A stretch of DNA of 64,000 nt, taken from assembly GCA_018333525.1 (NCBI GenBank), contig JAGXTF010000090.1, forward strand, positions 82,278 to 146,277, written 5' to 3'. This document shows positions 53,975 through 63,832 of the stretch, piece by piece (within the stretch, counting starts at the first letter, position 1; the number at the start of each line of letters is the position of its first letter). The notes under the pieces are model-generated. The model saw nothing but the letters and a program-made list of their open reading frames with translations. It had not been told where the DNA came from and did no database searches. Source of the stretch: Bacteroidota bacterium (GTDB lineage: Bacteria > Bacteroidota > Bacteroidia > NS11-12g > UBA955). The translations under genes were made by a program, and so were the position numbers.

Positions 53975-55111
53975 TCAGAATTTCAACCATTTGGGAATGC
54001 GAAAGCCATGCCTGATGGTGTATCTGAAATACAGGGATTGAGAAAACTCCAGCTTTTTTACCTCCATATCATAATAAGGTTCCAGCCTGAAGTCGAGGTT
54101 TATTCCGGAATTTCCCAGTGGTTTTGTATAGACATACCGCAACATGATTAGCCTTCTGGTGCTGGCGTTGGCGTACGGATTTTCTGTGTTGAAATTGTTA
54201 AATACCGCATTTCCCAGGGGGGAATAAAATTCACGCGCATACCACCAACTGGCCACCACCTGGTGCCTGTGCAACATAAATCCGATATTGGACATACTTG
54301 CCCAGCCATTCTTAAATGGTTGTGACAAAGCAGGAGAATTGTCCAGGGAACCCAATGCAAAACCTTCCATAAACATTCCGGTTCCACTATCCCTGAACTT
54401 CATTCCCAAATGTAAACCTGCGGCCAAATTCACAACCGTCCTCAGGTGTGTGTTTAGGTTTAACGATTGTCCACCCTGATGGTATACAATAGCTTGAACA
54501 GGATTACTGAAAGTAATTCTTTTGGTAATTGCACGATAGGTATAGAAACTCTGACCAAAAACAATTTGTTCCTGCCTGCCCGGATCTTTTTGTGCGTTTT
54601 GTTTCCAGTTTAACCAAACATCATAAAAGGAACCACAAACCCTTCTGGTGGCCTGAAATCCATATTCAACGGGCTGCCGGATAATATTTTCGTAATTGAG
54701 CATGGGTTCAATAAGCTCATGGTTTACGTGGGGTTGAATATTTCCCAAATGGAAAGCCCATACATTTTTTTGGATATAAAAATGAAGCAGTGGATAGGCA
54801 TGACTAATAAATTTTGGATCTCCGTAATCCTTTTGCAGTAGGAGTCCGCCACTTAACAGGAATTTGTCATTCAGGCGGTAATGCAATTGTGCTTTGCCCT
54901 GAAAGCCAAACAGGGTTTCACCCGGATTGATGTTGTTAAAATATTCGTTGTTTTTGAGGTATTGTAAAGCTTCTAAAGAGATCCCCACTTTAGCGGATTG
55001 CATATAACGCTTGTCCAGGAATGTGCGGTTATACAGCTGAGCATGCACAGTGGAAATTGTAAAAAAGAAAAGAATGGAGATTCTGAATCGCACAAATGCG
55101 AAAATAAGCAA
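53975..55111 (-). CDS. Outer-membrane beta-barrel-like protein (378 aa)
   Basis: Family not recognised. TTG start at 55111, but GTG at 55093 (MRFRISILFFFTISTVHAQ) gives a better signal peptide. Barrel-like strands (FGFQGKAQLHYRLNDKFLLSGGLLL in parts, LHLGMKFRDSGTGMFMEGFALG, LYFRYTIRHGF) and a Phe terminus. Follows the TPR gene by 11 nt on the same strand. Might be a PorP/SprF-like T9SS accessory, but the resemblance is only in general architecture. Confidence 0.7.
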   Translation of the reverse strand: MLIFAFVRFRISILFFFTISTVHAQLYNRTFLDKRYMQSAKVGISLEALQYLKNNEYFNNINPGETLFGFQGKAQLHYRLNDKFLLSGGLLLQKDYGDPKFISHAYPLLHFYIQKNVWAFHLGNIQPHVNHELIEPMLNYENIIRQPVEYGFQATRRVCGSFYDVWLNWKQNAQKDPGRQEQIVFGQSFYTYRAITKRITFSNPVQAIVYHQGGQSLNLNTHLRTVVNLAAGLHLGMKFRDSGTGMFMEGFALGSLDNSPALSQPFKNGWASMSNIGFMLHRHQVVASWWYAREFYSPLGNAVFNNFNTENPYANASTRRLIMLRYVYTKPLGNSGINLDFRLEPYYDMEVKKLEFSQSLYFRYTIRHGFRIPKWLKF

Positions 55112-55122
55112 AAGCCTGAAGC

Positions 55123-56934
55123 TTAAATATTATCTCCGCGCAGACTGCGGTAATGTTTGCGAGCCTCAGGTTGTAACAGGCTTCCGGGAAAATCAAGAAC
55201 AATTTTGCTGAAAGCTTTCATGGCTTTATCCTTATCGTTTAATTGGTTTTCGTAAAGCATTCCCATTTGAAACCAGGCATTGTCTGCCAGTAAATCATGG
55301 GAAAATGCAATTGCCAGAGTTTCATATAAATCAGCGGCATCCTGATATCTTCCCTGTTTTTCACGAATACCTGCACGCACAAATAAAATATCATCGCTCA
55401 GGGTATGCCCGGGATATAAACTGGGGATGGAGTCCAAAGTTATTTCAGCTTCCTCCAGCTTGTTTTGCATTAACAACAACTCTGAGCGCGCGAATAATTC
55501 CAGCGCATGGTAATTGCTGTCTATGCCCAAATTCTCGCTGATTTTCAAAGCCAGTTCTATGGCGTTGTTGGCGATCAATTGTGTAGTTGCGCCTTTCAAC
55601 ACATCCAATTGAATTTTAGACCAGTTAAAATCTCCGCGGAAATAACTCAAACGCGCACGGCGGTATTTGGCTTCCTGCCCGAGTGGATCTTCCGCAAAAT
55701 CCATTTCCACCTGGGCGTATAAAAGCTCGCTGCTCCAAACATCTTCTGAAATTACATAGGCATCACCCAATTCCAATTTTGCAGCGGCCAGAGTTTTTAT
55801 GCGAATTCCCGGACTCGCAATAAATGCCTCCAGTAGATCAATGGCTTTTTCAGGTGTATGTAAATATCCGGTATATAAAGTAGCCAGGCGGTGTACACTT
55901 CGCCATGAATAATCTGAGTATCCGCGCTCCGCGAGATAATTCAAAAAATCCTTTTCCAGCAAATGCATTTGTATGGTATCTGTAACTGCATTGGTAACCT
56001 GAATGTATCTGGTTTCCAACAAGCCACCTACAGCTGCATGGTAATTTTCTCCACTTTTACCAAGGTCCCGAACGTATTCAAAACATTTTATAGCAACATC
56101 CCAGGCATCGTTATTTACGCACATTTCACCCAGTTCTATCACCCTGCTGCCGCCCTCTTTCAATCTTTTGTCTAAAGCCTTTGTTTGAATAAATGCTCCA
56201 TTCCAGTCTTTTTGTTTGATGAATGTCCATTTCAACAAATCGGTTAAGGCATAGTTATCGGGCATTTTCTGAATATTTCTCAAAAGCACTGTGCGGAGAA
56301 TAATAAAATCCATGCTGTCGGTAATATTCATTTCAAACATCATTTTGGATTGCTCGTATGGCAAGCCTGAATTCAACACCAGATTCACGTATTTTTCTAT
56401 ACCCCTGGTTCTGTTCCCTGTTTGCATATACAATTGCGCCAATTGGCTGCTAAAATCCGTTAATCCTTCAAATGTGGTTTCTCCTTTTTCATACACTTTT
56501 ATAGCATAATCAAATTTGAGTCTCCTTTGAAAAGCCGCTGCCGTATTGGGGTATTCGTTGTAATCATTCCCCAAATCTCCAATAATATTCAAATACGTTT
56601 TTTCAGCTTCTTTAGATTTGCCTTCTCTTTCCAAAACATATCCTTCATCCACTTTAAACTGGGAAATTCTCGGGATTTTTTTAGCTCTTTTTTTGGTTAG
56701 TTTTAAAGCTTTATCATAATATTTTAATTCCAGCATGCAATCCAGATAACGTTCGTAGAGAGCCAGATTGTCTATTTGTTTTTCGCTGAGGTCTTCATAA
56801 AGGGGTAAAGCGAATTCGTATTTTTCTTCCAGAAAATACTGGTTCGCAAGTTTTTCATCCTGCGACTGTGCCTGAAGATTCGCTGTAAAAAGAATCCATG
56901 ACAGAAAAAGAAAAAAGTATTTCACCGGGTTCAA
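55123..56934 (-). CDS. Secreted tetratricopeptide-repeat protein (603 aa)
   Basis: Signal peptide KYFFLFLSWILFTANLQAQ. TTG start at 56934, or GTG at 56925, which gives MKYFFLFLSW. Helical TPR pairs cover nearly the whole chain (ANQYFLEEKYEFALPLYEDL, YQDAADLYETLAIAF, DNAWFQMGMLYENQLNDKDKAMKAFSKIVLDFPGS in parts). Many TPR proteins scaffold envelope complexes. With the downstream barrel it may form a periplasm/outer-membrane pair. No enzymatic motif. Confidence 0.85.
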   Translation of the reverse strand: MNPVKYFFLFLSWILFTANLQAQSQDEKLANQYFLEEKYEFALPLYEDLSEKQIDNLALYERYLDCMLELKYYDKALKLTKKRAKKIPRISQFKVDEGYVLEREGKSKEAEKTYLNIIGDLGNDYNEYPNTAAAFQRRLKFDYAIKVYEKGETTFEGLTDFSSQLAQLYMQTGNRTRGIEKYVNLVLNSGLPYEQSKMMFEMNITDSMDFIILRTVLLRNIQKMPDNYALTDLLKWTFIKQKDWNGAFIQTKALDKRLKEGGSRVIELGEMCVNNDAWDVAIKCFEYVRDLGKSGENYHAAVGGLLETRYIQVTNAVTDTIQMHLLEKDFLNYLAERGYSDYSWRSVHRLATLYTGYLHTPEKAIDLLEAFIASPGIRIKTLAAAKLELGDAYVISEDVWSSELLYAQVEMDFAEDPLGQEAKYRRARLSYFRGDFNWSKIQLDVLKGATTQLIANNAIELALKISENLGIDSNYHALELFARSELLLMQNKLEEAEITLDSIPSLYPGHTLSDDILFVRAGIREKQGRYQDAADLYETLAIAFSHDLLADNAWFQMGMLYENQLNDKDKAMKAFSKIVLDFPGSLLQPEARKHYRSLRGDNI

Positions 56935-56939
56935 AACAT

Positions 56940-56947
56940 CAAATATA
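56940..56947 (-). promoter_or_regulatory. Possible -7 element for the TPR/barrel genes
   Basis: Minus strand TATATTTG fits TAnnTTTG; a TTG lies about 15 nt upstream, a little short. The start codon follows within 5-14 nt. Confidence 0.45.
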
Positions 56948-57018
56948 ACGCCACAAACTTTGCAATGTTCTGTTAAAATACAATTTTGACGGAAGAAGTA
57001 AACGGATTGGATCGAATT

Positions 57019-57756
57019 TTAGAACAAATTCACATAGTTCTCCGGCCTGGAAGACTGATGCCAGTGGTGGTACAATCCTTTGCAACGACTTCTGAAAGGG
57101 AAAATTCCGTATTTGTAAAAACGGAAAAACAAATCCCAGTCTTCCTTGCCCCAGCTCTGAATTTGCTCATCGTATAAACCGGTTTTATCCAAATTGTTTT
57201 TGTAGGTCGAAAACAATCCTGTTCCTGCCGACAACCATTTCCATTCGGGTTTTGTATCTTCCAGCTGCCATTGGCATATGGGGAACCAGGCCGTTTTTTT
57301 GGTGGTATTTCTGCGAATGGTTTGTACAATATTTTGTGGAAGGGTAATATCTGCATCGCATACAAAAACCAGATTTCCTTTGCTGTTTTTTATTGCCCTA
57401 TTAAATGTTTTTGCTCTCGTAAAGGCGGAATTTTCAGAATGAAATATCAATTCTCCTTTCCAAATTTCGCGAATTTTATTTTCAAGATCCGGAATATCGT
57501 GGGAATTGCAATCTGCTATACTCAATGCGAGTTGATCCGCCTGTTCTGCTTTGTTCATGCTGGTTACCAGATAATCCAAAAGATATTGACCTCGATTTTT
57601 AACACCCACACAAATCCATATTTTTTCATTTTTTATTGGAAATATTCTGTGAAAAAATAAAATGAAAATTCCTGAAATATCCGTAAAAATAGTAGACCAG
57701 CCCACCCATTTTCTTTGTGGGGATTTCAATAGGAACCAGGCAAGTCTTTTCAGCAT
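57019..57756 (-). CDS. Family 2-like glycosyltransferase with galactosyltransferase C-terminal motif
   Basis: 245 aa. Membrane-associated N-terminus (about 20-42), Rossmann-type core with DxD-like CDADITLPQN (about 130), and SWGKEDWDLFFRFYKYG (about 203-219), the pattern of the Glyco_transf_7C acceptor domain. Probably transfers a sugar to a surface glycan. Its ATG overlaps the DinB stop by 1 nt (TGATG). Confidence 0.82.
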   Translation of the reverse strand: MLKRLAWFLLKSPQRKWVGWSTIFTDISGIFILFFHRIFPIKNEKIWICVGVKNRGQYLLDYLVTSMNKAEQADQLALSIADCNSHDIPDLENKIREIWKGELIFHSENSAFTRAKTFNRAIKNSKGNLVFVCDADITLPQNIVQTIRRNTTKKTAWFPICQWQLEDTKPEWKWLSAGTGLFSTYKNNLDKTGLYDEQIQSWGKEDWDLFFRFYKYGIFPFRSRCKGLYHHWHQSSRPENYVNLF

Positions 57757-58208
57757 CAGCGCCTGAAAACAATGTAATTGGTATCGGGTGGATCGATTTG
57801 ATTTTCTCTCAGAATTCGCGCAATTTGGCCCCTGTGATAATGGTTGTGTGTAAGCACATGAAAGAAGATGTCTTCTGCAGTATTGATATAAGCATCGCCG
57901 ATGGTATTTACATATGAAATTTCCTTAAATAGGTCCATATTTTCCAATATATGGATGCTGGTGTCGAAATTGTTTTTAATTACTTTTTCCATATCAGAAA
58001 CAGGTATGCGTTCCCAAACTCCATACATTCTTTCTTCTCCGGTAATTCTGATGTTCCAGATATGATGTGCGGCGATAATATGGCTGAAAAGTTTTAGAAC
58101 ATCGTCGGGTATATGGCCCAAATTATTTTCAATTACAGACAATACTTTTTTGTTGGAATTGAGGTCATATTCTAACCAGAGTTTGAGGGAGGAAGACAGA
58201 TCAGCCAT
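57756..58208 (-). CDS. DinB family protein
   Basis: 150 aa, four-helix bundle. The metal-binding histidines fit HIIAAHHIWNIRI (about 43-55) and HVLTHNHYHRGQIARIL (about 117-133), the DinB/YfiT-type pattern. Many members act as thiol-dependent metalloenzymes; the substrate is unknown. Lies between the MFS exporter and the glycosyltransferase, all on the minus strand. Confidence 0.88.
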   Translation of the reverse strand: MADLSSSLKLWLEYDLNSNKKVLSVIENNLGHIPDDVLKLFSHIIAAHHIWNIRITGEERMYGVWERIPVSDMEKVIKNNFDTSIHILENMDLFKEISYVNTIGDAYINTAEDIFFHVLTHNHYHRGQIARILRENQIDPPDTNYIVFRR

Positions 58209-58220
58209 GATGCAAATTAA

Positions 58221-59450
58221 TCACATTTCCGGTATCTCTACGCTTTTATGTGCCATCCTTTTCAATGGACGAATGCAAGCAATGGTAGCCAGTAGTATGA
58301 GAAATGCTCCCAGCAACATTGGTGCCCCGGGCAAAATTACCGTCGTTTTGGAAGAAGTAAAAAATGCAAACAGACTGTTCATAATTAAGGGTCCCAGAAT
58401 GGATGTAATGGCAATTAAGGATGTTGTTCCACCGTTCAGTTCTCCTTGCTGGTTTTGTGGAACCTGAGCTGCCATTATTCCCTGCAAGGCGGGCCCTGAT
58501 ATTCCACCAAGGGTATATACTGCAATAAATGACATCATCATTGCCGTATTGGTTGCAAGTGCGAATAATAACATCCCTACAAAATATAGAAAAAAGCCAA
58601 CGATAATAGAGCGCACTTCTCCCAGTTTCGGTACAATTAACCGTATCAAAAGCCCTTGCACTACTGCTATCATTACACCAACCACAGCGAGTGAAATACC
58701 AATCATAGCCTCGGACCATTTGAATTTATACGTCGTATAAAAGGACCAGTTACTCTGCACTGCGTGAGATGCCAGATACAATAAAAACATCGGAATCATC
58801 AAAGAAAGAACGGTTGAAAATTTCGACATTTGCATCAGGGAACCTACAGGATTGGCGCGTTTGAGCTGGAATTTTCTGCGGTGTTCATGATCCAGACTTT
58901 CCGGAAGTAAAAAGAAACAAAGTGCTGCATTCACGAGTGAAAATCCCGCAGCAATCCAGAATGGAATTCTTGCGCCAAACATTCCTGCAACACCGCCTAT
59001 AATGGGACCTAAAATAAATCCAATTCCGAAAGCCATAAAAATTAAACCAAAATTCTGAGAACGATTTTCATCGGTGCTGATATCCGCGATATAAGCGCTG
59101 GCGGTGGTAAAACTGGCTCCACAAATTCCTGCGAATATTCTGCCGATAAATAGCAATTCAATGGTTGGTGCTACAGCATGAAATACATAGTCTACACCGA
59201 GTCCGATGAGTGAAATAATCAACACGGGTCTGCGACCGAATTGATCGCTGAGTCCGCCCATAATTGGTGCAAATACAAACTGAGCTGCAGCGTATGCAAA
59301 AATTAAAAAACCGCCCCATTGTGCAGCTTCGCTTATTCCCATATGACCAACCTGGCCAATGAGTTTGGGAAGTATTGGAATGATAATTCCTATACCGATG
59401 GAATCGATGAGAAGGGTAATAAAGATGAGTGTAAGACTTCGACGTTGCAT
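58221..59450 (-). CDS. TetA-like MFS drug-efflux transporter
   Basis: 409 aa, 12 membrane helices. Motif A in GGLSDQFGRRPVLIISL (about 64-80), followed by the TCR/Tet family stretch FAGICGASFTTASAYIADIS, and motif C GFILGPIIGGVAG. The family pumps tetracyclines and related compounds out by proton antiport, but chromosomal homologues often have other substrates. No TetR-type regulator is adjacent. Confidence 0.9.
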   Translation of the reverse strand: MQRRSLTLIFITLLIDSIGIGIIIPILPKLIGQVGHMGISEAAQWGGFLIFAYAAAQFVFAPIMGGLSDQFGRRPVLIISLIGLGVDYVFHAVAPTIELLFIGRIFAGICGASFTTASAYIADISTDENRSQNFGLIFMAFGIGFILGPIIGGVAGMFGARIPFWIAAGFSLVNAALCFFLLPESLDHEHRRKFQLKRANPVGSLMQMSKFSTVLSLMIPMFLLYLASHAVQSNWSFYTTYKFKWSEAMIGISLAVVGVMIAVVQGLLIRLIVPKLGEVRSIIVGFFLYFVGMLLFALATNTAMMMSFIAVYTLGGISGPALQGIMAAQVPQNQQGELNGGTTSLIAITSILGPLIMNSLFAFFTSSKTTVILPGAPMLLGAFLILLATIACIRPLKRMAHKSVEIPEM

Positions 59451-59604
59451 ATTGCAATAATAAAAAGGGGATCTCTATTTTGGCGCAAAAAATAAAAATA
59501 ATTCTGTTAAATAATTTATCAAATTCAGGTACAATAAGTGAAAGAATGCATGAATAATTTTTTCAAATGAGATTGTTTGAATTGTTTGAATCGGCTTTTT
59601 GGGA

Positions 59605-60260
59605 GAAATGTATTTGTTTGTCATCATTTTTGCTTTGCCTTCGGCGCAAAAATAGACGCCAAACAAATACAAAAAATTTTATTAGCCCCGGGGTTGAAAC
59701 CCCGGGCTAATAAAATTTGACCCCTACGGGGTCAGGCATCTATTGAAAATTGGCGTTTTAATCGAAGCATACAAATGTGACAATGGTTACCAATAATACC
59801 TGGGAAATAATCCCTGCGGCCCGGGATGGCCCATTAGAGAAATTGCGTATGAAAACAAGATGGCCATTTAAGGCCCATGCCAACTGGCATGGGCGAGCGG
59901 TAATCCGCAAATAGTGAGTGCAAGGCGTCTGCAGTTTTTGCCATAGCAAAGAGACTATACCGCGTTGCGGCCCTTCGCAAAAACCTTTGACGCCTCCGAA
60001 AATGGCCATTGTAGTTTTCAAGCAATTTGTCTGAAGGGCCTAGCCTTTGGTTACACCTTTGGGCAACCTGTCCGAACCGGAACGGGCGGATGCCAAAGGT
60101 GTTGAAATAATATTTAACTCCTTCGAGTTCTTGCGTCTCAAAGAAAATTGATGTTTCAACCGGAGAATTAAAAAAGCATCAACTGTTTCTATTTTAATTG
60201 GAGAAAATATCCCTGCTGCCCTTGGCCTTTGATTGTACGGACATATGCCAAAGGTGGAAA
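59605..60260 (+). repeat. Composite intergenic element, longest copy
   Basis: Order: hairpin 1 with arms GTATTTGTTTG (59610) and CAAACAAATAC (59660) around TTTTTGC/GCAAAAA; hairpin 2 at 59675-59717 with near-perfect 20-bp arms around CGGGGTTGAAACCCCG; hairpin 3 TGACCCCTACGGGGTCA (59718-59734); TTAATCGAAGCATACAAATG; CGGCCCGGGATGGCCCATTA (59817); a right half ending with GGGCCTAGCCTTTGG and GATGCCAAAGGTG near 60095. A fragment (TTGGCCTTTG ... ATGCCAAAGGTGG) recurs at 60222-60257. Fills the 860 bp between the exporter and the helicase; the short minus-strand frame at 59758-60021 lies wholly within it. Confidence 0.85.
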
Positions 60261-60309
60261 AAATTCAATTTGCAATAACAAAATTTTTAAAATAAACACC
60301 CTTTAATTT

Positions 60310-62742
60310 CTAATCCTGATTTTCGCTTTCGCGAATAATCCTCGCAATCCGCTCTGCGGTTTGCTCATTGGTGAGCTGCTCCCGCAGCCGGTCTACCATA
60401 ATTGGAAAGGCAAGAGGAGTGGGCTTTTCAGGATGTGTAATAACCAATTCCATCCCTGCTATTTTTTCCAGCGCTTTGCGCAATCGCTGCTCTTCCAACT
60501 GATAATAAAGCGCTTCTTCTTCGGCTTGTTTTAACAACAAATTATTGGGATCATGATCGCGAAAAACTTCATAAAAAAGTCTGGAATTTGCCTGCAAATG
60601 TTTGCTTCTGACCTGCTTGCCAGGAAAGCCTTTAAATACCAATCCGCTAATGGTTGAAATTTCACTGAAACGCCTGCGAACCATTTCACTGTAATTGGTG
60701 CTGTTTAATAAATCTGCAATCAGATTTCTGGTGCTGAAAATATCTTCTTCCAATCCTTCTTCAAATGGTATTTCGGTTGCGCTCAACAATTCAAATCCAT
60801 AATCATTCATGGCAATGCTGAATGTGTTTCTGGAAATATTGCTTAACCGGTAAGCGAGAAGCATTGCCAAACCTTCATTTACCATTCTTCCTTCAAATGG
60901 AAAAATAAAAATATGATGCCCTTCTTCTGTTAAATGGCTCTCAATTAATAACTCATTTTGACGCGGAATTCTGCTTCTTTCTTCCTGCAATTCAAATAAT
61001 GGTTGCAGTACTTTTAATTCCTTATCATCCAGTGTTTGATAATGGTGAATTTTATACCTTAATATTTCAGACAATTCCGAGGAAAGACTCATTCTTCCTC
61101 CCTGCCAGCTGGGTACAATGCCTTTCTTTTTTGTCACTTTCCGTACCATGGCAACAGGTCCGTCGGTACGCACCAGTTCCAATACTTTTCCCGCGAAAAC
61201 AAAACAATCTCCGGGATTTAATCTGCTGATAAAATATTCTTCAATGGTTCCCAATTTTTGTCCGTTTAACAATTGCACAAACATGCTTTGTTCATGTGCA
61301 ATGGTGCCAATACCAAGCCGGTGTTGCATGGCGAGTTTTCTATTGGTAACGCGATATTTTCCATCGATCCATTCTAACCGGTGGTATTCGTCATAAGAAG
61401 AAAGTGAATCTCCACCGGTATGCATAAAATGTAAAATCCATTTCCATTCTTCTTTGGTAATGGTTTGAAAACAATGGGTTTGTTTGATTTCCAAAAATGT
61501 AATTTCCGGATTAAATCCATCGCTTACTGCAAGTGTCATTAAATATTGTATCAGTACATCAAAAGCGCGCATTACCGGAATGCGGCTCTCTACTTTTTTT
61601 TCTGCAACTGCAGTTTTTAAAGCGGCTGCTTCAATCAATTCCAAACTATGTGTGGGCACGAACCAAATTTTACTGGTTTCTCCGGGTTGGTGGCCACTTC
61701 GTCCGGCCCTTTGCGCAAATCGAGCAACGCCCTTTGGACTGCCAATTTGAATGACGGAATCCACAGGTCTGAAATCCACACCCAGATCCAAACTGGATGT
61801 ACAAACTACTGCTTTTAATTCACCAGCGTGCAACATTTCCTCTACCCATTTTCGTACTTCTGTTGTGAGGGAACCGTGGTGAATGGCCATTCTTCCGGCC
61901 AATGAGGGTTGTGCGTCCAATAGTCTTTGGTACCAAATTTCGCTCTGACTTCTGGTATTGGTAAAAATTAAAGTGGTATTGCTTTTTTCAATTACGGGGA
62001 GAATTTTAGGAAGTAGTGTAATTCCCAAATGTCCCGCCCATGGCAGTGTTTCAATAGAGTCGGGATAAACCGTTGTAATTTTTGTTTTCTTTTGAAAATT
62101 GGAAATTACCGTACAAATTTTTTCGGCTTCAGGTATTAAAATATCCCTGGCTTCATCCAGGTTTCCAATAGTGGCGCTAATGCCCCAACTGCGCATTTTC
62201 GGACAAATACTGCGCAACCTGCTCAGTCCCAGTTCTACCTGTACACCGCGTTTGCTGCCAATCAGTTCATGCCATTCATCCACTACTACACAGCCCAGAT
62301 TTTTAAAGAAATTTTCATATCCTTTCGTGGCCAACAAAAGGTGTAAGCTTTCCGGCGTGGTAACCAGGCATTGTGGTTTTTCCGTTTGTTGTTTTTTGCG
62401 CTCTTTCAGATCGGTATCTCCGTTTCGCAGGGCCACATACCAATTGGCATCCAGGGAATCCGAAGCACTTTGAATGGCATCCCGGATATCGGCACTCAAC
62501 GCTTTCAGCGGGGTAATCCACAAAAGAAACAAGCCTTTTTGACCATCCAAACGCATTTTGTGATCCAGAATTGCAGGCAAAGCAAGTGCAAAAGTTTTTC
62601 CGCTGCCGGTAGGTGCATTTAACAATCCATGAAAACCTTCAAAGTATTTTTCTGCACATTCTTTTTGAAAGGCATGCGCTTTCCAGCCCCTTTGGTGGAA
62701 CCAGCGGGTATAATCGGATTGCCAATGCGTTTTGGTTTTCAA
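60310..62742 (-). CDS. Ligase-associated Lhr-like DEXH-box helicase
   Basis: 810 aa, TTG start, the usual length for the ligase-associated DNA damage response helicase. Walker A APTGSGKT (43-50), DEWH box (155-158), SATIGNLD (motif III), QRAGRSGHQPG (motif VI), and a C-terminal Lhr-core domain. Family members usually sit with an ATP-dependent DNA ligase, a beta-lactamase-fold exonuclease and a phosphoesterase (PdeM); none is next to it here, and both flanks are repeat islands. Confidence 0.93.
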   Translation of the reverse strand: MKTKTHWQSDYTRWFHQRGWKAHAFQKECAEKYFEGFHGLLNAPTGSGKTFALALPAILDHKMRLDGQKGLFLLWITPLKALSADIRDAIQSASDSLDANWYVALRNGDTDLKERKKQQTEKPQCLVTTPESLHLLLATKGYENFFKNLGCVVVDEWHELIGSKRGVQVELGLSRLRSICPKMRSWGISATIGNLDEARDILIPEAEKICTVISNFQKKTKITTVYPDSIETLPWAGHLGITLLPKILPVIEKSNTTLIFTNTRSQSEIWYQRLLDAQPSLAGRMAIHHGSLTTEVRKWVEEMLHAGELKAVVCTSSLDLGVDFRPVDSVIQIGSPKGVARFAQRAGRSGHQPGETSKIWFVPTHSLELIEAAALKTAVAEKKVESRIPVMRAFDVLIQYLMTLAVSDGFNPEITFLEIKQTHCFQTITKEEWKWILHFMHTGGDSLSSYDEYHRLEWIDGKYRVTNRKLAMQHRLGIGTIAHEQSMFVQLLNGQKLGTIEEYFISRLNPGDCFVFAGKVLELVRTDGPVAMVRKVTKKKGIVPSWQGGRMSLSSELSEILRYKIHHYQTLDDKELKVLQPLFELQEERSRIPRQNELLIESHLTEEGHHIFIFPFEGRMVNEGLAMLLAYRLSNISRNTFSIAMNDYGFELLSATEIPFEEGLEEDIFSTRNLIADLLNSTNYSEMVRRRFSEISTISGLVFKGFPGKQVRSKHLQANSRLFYEVFRDHDPNNLLLKQAEEEALYYQLEEQRLRKALEKIAGMELVITHPEKPTPLAFPIMVDRLREQLTNEQTAERIARIIRESENQD

Positions 62743-62928
62743 AATATCAATAACAGAAATTCAAATAAACCGGAAAACAGAGATATTTTGTACGGGATTT
62801 AAGAATAGTTTATGGGGTAGAATATTTTTGGGGAAAAGAGGGGAATTGAAATAACTAGAATATGTTGTTTCTAACCTGTTGTGCTATCTAAATACAATTA
62901 CTGAATTTCAAAAATACATTTTTTTAAT

Positions 62929-63330
62929 CCACCCTTTTGCCGAAAAGGGTGGAGCCCAAACTCTTAGCTGGCAAAGGCGCCATTTCGGTTTGAATTCAGC
63001 TCAGGTCGCTCTCAAGCTTGCGCCCTTACTCCGCTTCGCTCCGCACGGGTGACGCGACCTTTCGCGCGCTGCTGCCAGCTAAAGCCGAGCAGCAACATTT
63101 TATTGAAAATTTTATAATAGAAACAGCTTTTAACATTTAAATATACTATGATAAAATGCGTTCTTAATTTCATTTTATTAATATACGTTGCAACTCGGTT
63201 TCGGCCCTCCTGGAGAAAAAGAGTAGAAAAACAAGATGGAGGATTTGCCCTTCCGCACCGGAACGGTGTGCCTATGGCGCCACCCTTTGGGCGATGCCAA
63301 AGGTGGCAAATATAATTTGATAGCACAACA
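62929..63330 (-). repeat. Repeat island with CCACC hairpin and CTTTGGCAT end
   Basis: Hairpin CCACCCTTTT (62929), loop GCCG, AAAAGGGTGG; then CAGCTAAAGCC..GCAGCAAC (63078 on) that matches the 3525-3640 block in reverse, with an extra about 100 bp. From 63186 GTTGCAACTCGG and near 63280 CACCCTTTGGGCGATGCCAA repeat motifs of the other islands. A minus-strand frame at 63012-63326 is composed of this repeat. With AT-rich DNA to 63423 it accounts for the gap after the helicase. Confidence 0.72.
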
Positions 63331-63423
63331 CGTTGTTTCTATTTAAAAACAACATTATTGGTTTTATGCACGAATAAGATTAGTTGCGAACAATGAAAAT
63401 CTATTATTTAGGCCGTATTAACA

Positions 63424-63774
63424 CTAGTCAAAGTCTGAATTACTAAGGTTCTCTAATGCTTTTTGTGCGAGAAATCTAATATGATTCCATTCCGTTCTTT
63501 TCAAATCTTCTGGTTCCCAAAATGATTCGTCATCATTTGTCGTCATAAAAGTAAAATACTGGTTTATTATTTTAACAATTTCATAAACATTCCTTATATT
63601 TTTATTTTTTGGTGAATTCTCGATCAAATTATGACAAAACGGTTCAATATCTTCTGCAATCAAAGCAATCTCATCTATGGGCAGAGCATTTAGTAACTTG
63701 AGTTGTACAGGAGGTTTTTCAGCTAACAATGTTAAAGACTGAGTCAAGTAATCCTTTAATTCACTGTTTTTCAT
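63424..63774 (-). CDS. Small cytoplasmic protein of unknown function
   Basis: 116 aa, ATG start, no signal or membrane segment. All-helical appearance (ELKDYLTQSLTLLAE, YEIVKIINQYFTFM), acidic, ending WNHIRFLAQKALENLSNSDFD. Size, acidity and position beside another small gene are like immunity proteins of polymorphic toxin loci, but no family is recognised. Lower GC than neighbours. Confidence 0.6.
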   Translation of the reverse strand: MKNSELKDYLTQSLTLLAEKPPVQLKLLNALPIDEIALIAEDIEPFCHNLIENSPKNKNIRNVYEIVKIINQYFTFMTTNDDESFWEPEDLKRTEWNHIRFLAQKALENLSNSDFD

Positions 63775-63832
63775 TTTATTGTCTTCAAGAATTTGAATGT
63801 TTTATGTCAAAAGCGCTTATAATTGGTTTCAT

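Noticed and set aside
63012..63326. 104-codon minus-strand frame containing HLWHRPKGGA
   Set aside because: The phrase is the translation of the CTTTGGCAT repeat seen in other islands.
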